Origin: Alphaproteobacteria bacterium
GTDB lineage: Bacteria > Pseudomonadota > Alphaproteobacteria > Sphingomonadales > Kordiimonadaceae
DNA length: 64,000 nt
NCBI GenBank assembly: GCA_013372975.1
Contig: JABXIS010000027.1
Span: 19,268 to 83,267, forward strand
Reading direction: 5' to 3'
Shown here: piece by piece, positions 62,285 through 64,000 of the stretch
How positions within the stretch are numbered: position 1 is the stretch's first letter
Layout: every line of letters starts with the position of its first letter
Program-made: the position numbers and the translations under genes
Notes under the pieces: generated by a model
Told to the model about the DNA's origin: nothing
What the model saw: only the letters and a program-made list of their open reading frames with translations
The model's database searches: none

Positions 62285-64000
62285 ATGTTCAAAAGCAATA
62301 GATCAGTTGTCATCTCCACACTGCTTACTGGTACTGCAGTAGCAACCGGGACATTGATATATGGTGCCTGGCAGGAAGACGACACGCTCAGCATTTTGGA
62401 CGATACGTTACCACCGGTCATTGGTGACAGGCTTCTTCCGCCGCCGGCAACCTATGTAATGACAACTCCGCCTCCCGTTGAGATACCTGGTATCCGGCGA
62501 CTGAGAATTGTTCGGCCTGCCTTGCGGGACGCCACCCCCGCCGCAGGCCAGCAGGCCGCCGCAGCACAGGAAGACGACTTTTTCCTGACGGGTACCCGAA
62601 GCGCTGACCTGATCCGGTCGCCGGTTGAGGCACGCATCGAGACATTTCCAACTGTTTCACTTGAAGAGGCGGCTGAAGGCGCACTTGCGGTCGACGAATG
62701 GGGCTTTCAGGTCGTTCAATCCTACCTGAACCAGGCTCTTGGCGATTCAGATGCGCTGAAGGCACGAATGGATGCCCTTCTGGGAAAAATTGAAGAAGCC
62801 GCTGGAGATTATGATCTAGCGACAATCTCGGATGCCGCAAACCTGATCATCGAAGCGGGCGCCAGAACGCACTGGACAGCCTTTATGGCGCCATTTGTAT
62901 TGGACGAAAACTTCAAGCTGACAGATGGCGCAATGGGTTGGGATTTGGGGCCTTCTGCAAGTACACCCTATGACAAATTCACACGGGTCAGTTCAGAGAG
63001 CAAGATGCTCGTTGGGCAGGATATGAGTGACGAGGCAGCCGCGGCTGGCCCCTCTATCCTCTCTAATGGTGTACGCAACGTTGAACAGTTTGTTGCCAAT
63101 AACGTGCCGAACGGCCGATACAGAGTGGTTGTTCTCACGGCGCCGCGCCCTAATGGTCAATCGCCGCTCTATCCTTTTGGAGTCGATGTGAAACGGAATG
63201 GCGGCAAGGTTAACATGGTTGACACTCGCGCCACCGATGATCTGGTTCCGGTGATGAAATTGTCAACAACTGGTCCGGACAGGCTTTCCTCCGGGTCCGG
63301 TGGTGGGGACGCAGCAGCCGTTCTGCAAGACATTCCTGACATGACCATTTCTGCGTCTGCGGGTGGGCCACTTTCGTCATCTTCTGACATGTTCGCCTCT
63401 GCAGACCTTAGCCTGGGCGCTAGCCCCCTTGGTGCGGTTGGAACATCGGTACTCGGCTCGATTTCGCTTCAGTCGATTTCTTCGATGGAACCGTTTCTGC
63501 AGGCAGAGGGCGGTGGTGGTGGCGCGCCCGCGACAGGCCACATGCTTGTAACGCGGGTGGAAGTTGTTGACGGCACATTGCGCATCAACTTCAGGCAGTT
63601 GGGCGGACAGGATACCTATATCACGGCAGTGATCATCTATCCTGAGCCGAATACAGACGTTGAAGAAGAACTGGCTGAAGAAATTGCCGAATTCATCGAA
63701 CGCATTGCACCAGCCGCAGGCGAAAACATTACAGTTGAAAGCGTGCTGGAGATCGAGACCCCTATCATTGATCCGGTGGCGGTTTTCGCAGATGCATCAG
63801 GTGGCTTGCCAACTGAGGAAGCTGCAGCGGCCACACCAACACCTGCGACAACGAGTGAACCAGAGCCCGAGCCAGAACCGGAGCCAGAGCCCACCGAAGC
63901 CCCGACAGAGGATCCAAACGATACACCGGCCCCGGAAGTTGAGACGCCTGATGACCTGACGCCTGATATTGGCGGACCTTCCGAGCCGACACCTGAGCCG
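62285..64000 (+). CDS. Large exported protein with Pro/Glu-rich segment, truncated by window end
   Basis: Open frame from ATG 62285 to window end: MFKSNRSVVISTLLTGTAVATGTLIYGAWQEDD...SEPEPEPEPEPEPTEAPTEDPNDTPAPEVETPDDLTPDIGGPSEPTPEP. Not in ORF track because it is unterminated. Confidence 0.75.
   Translation, partial: MFKSNRSVVISTLLTGTAVATGTLIYGAWQEDDTLSILDDTLPPVIGDRLLPPPATYVMTTPPPVEIPGIRRLRIVRPALRDATPAAGQQAAAAQEDDFFLTGTRSADLIRSPVEARIETFPTVSLEEAAEGALAVDEWGFQVVQSYLNQALGDSDALKARMDALLGKIEEAAGDYDLATISDAANLIIEAGARTHWTAFMAPFVLDENFKLTDGAMGWDLGPSASTPYDKFTRVSSESKMLVGQDMSDEAAAAGPSILSNGVRNVEQFVANNVPNGRYRVVVLTAPRPNGQSPLYPFGVDVKRNGGKVNMVDTRATDDLVPVMKLSTTGPDRLSSGSGGGDAAAVLQDIPDMTISASAGGPLSSSSDMFASADLSLGASPLGAVGTSVLGSISLQSISSMEPFLQAEGGGGGAPATGHMLVTRVEVVDGTLRINFRQLGGQDTYITAVIIYPEPNTDVEEELAEEIAEFIERIAPAAGENITVESVLEIETPIIDPVAVFADASGGLPTEEAAAATPTPATTSEPEPEPEPEPEPTEAPTEDPNDTPAPEVETPDDLTPDIGGPSEPTPEP

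Noticed and set aside
63637-63894. Minus-strand ORF with (GS)n repeat
   Set aside because: Reverse reading of the Pro/Glu repeat in the exported protein; repeat artefact.

Overview
The window looks like one chromosomal segment of an alphaproteobacterium, judged from gene content and order (plsX-ihfA-merR, hppA, rib operon, ALAS-type hemA, MucR, class II DAHP synthase, XrtA locus). From left to right it contains: a truncated Rieske-domain gene divergent from a Cys-rich HTH regulator; merR/ihfA/plsX/DUF177/cyt-bc1 chaperone/bamE; hppA; thiL/nusB/ribH/ribBA/ribE/ribD/nrdR/glyA/rpiB; mucR; hemA, a MarR-like gene and hemB followed by an AKR-SDR pair; trmJ/cysS/gltX/nadE; LysE, class II DAHP synthase and gph; a five-gene HPr-kinase-like/PqqD-like/nucleotidyltransferase operon headed by two paralogous putative Tat-signal proteins; phoR-pstSCAB-phoU-phoB; and a long exosortase A (XrtA)-type exopolysaccharide locus running to a degenerate CobT-like gene and a large exported protein cut by the window end. 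The best candidate for an undescribed system is the 30.1-33.9 kb operon. It pairs RiPP-like tailoring parts (PqqD/RRE-like, HprK-like kinase, nucleotidyltransferase) with two full-length secreted paralogs sharing an almost invariant C-terminus (YGNDGGFPGISCL.SIL.YLEYQ). No tRNA, rRNA, CRISPR array or insertion sequence was recognised by eye. All family calls are from reading translated sequence; no searches were run.
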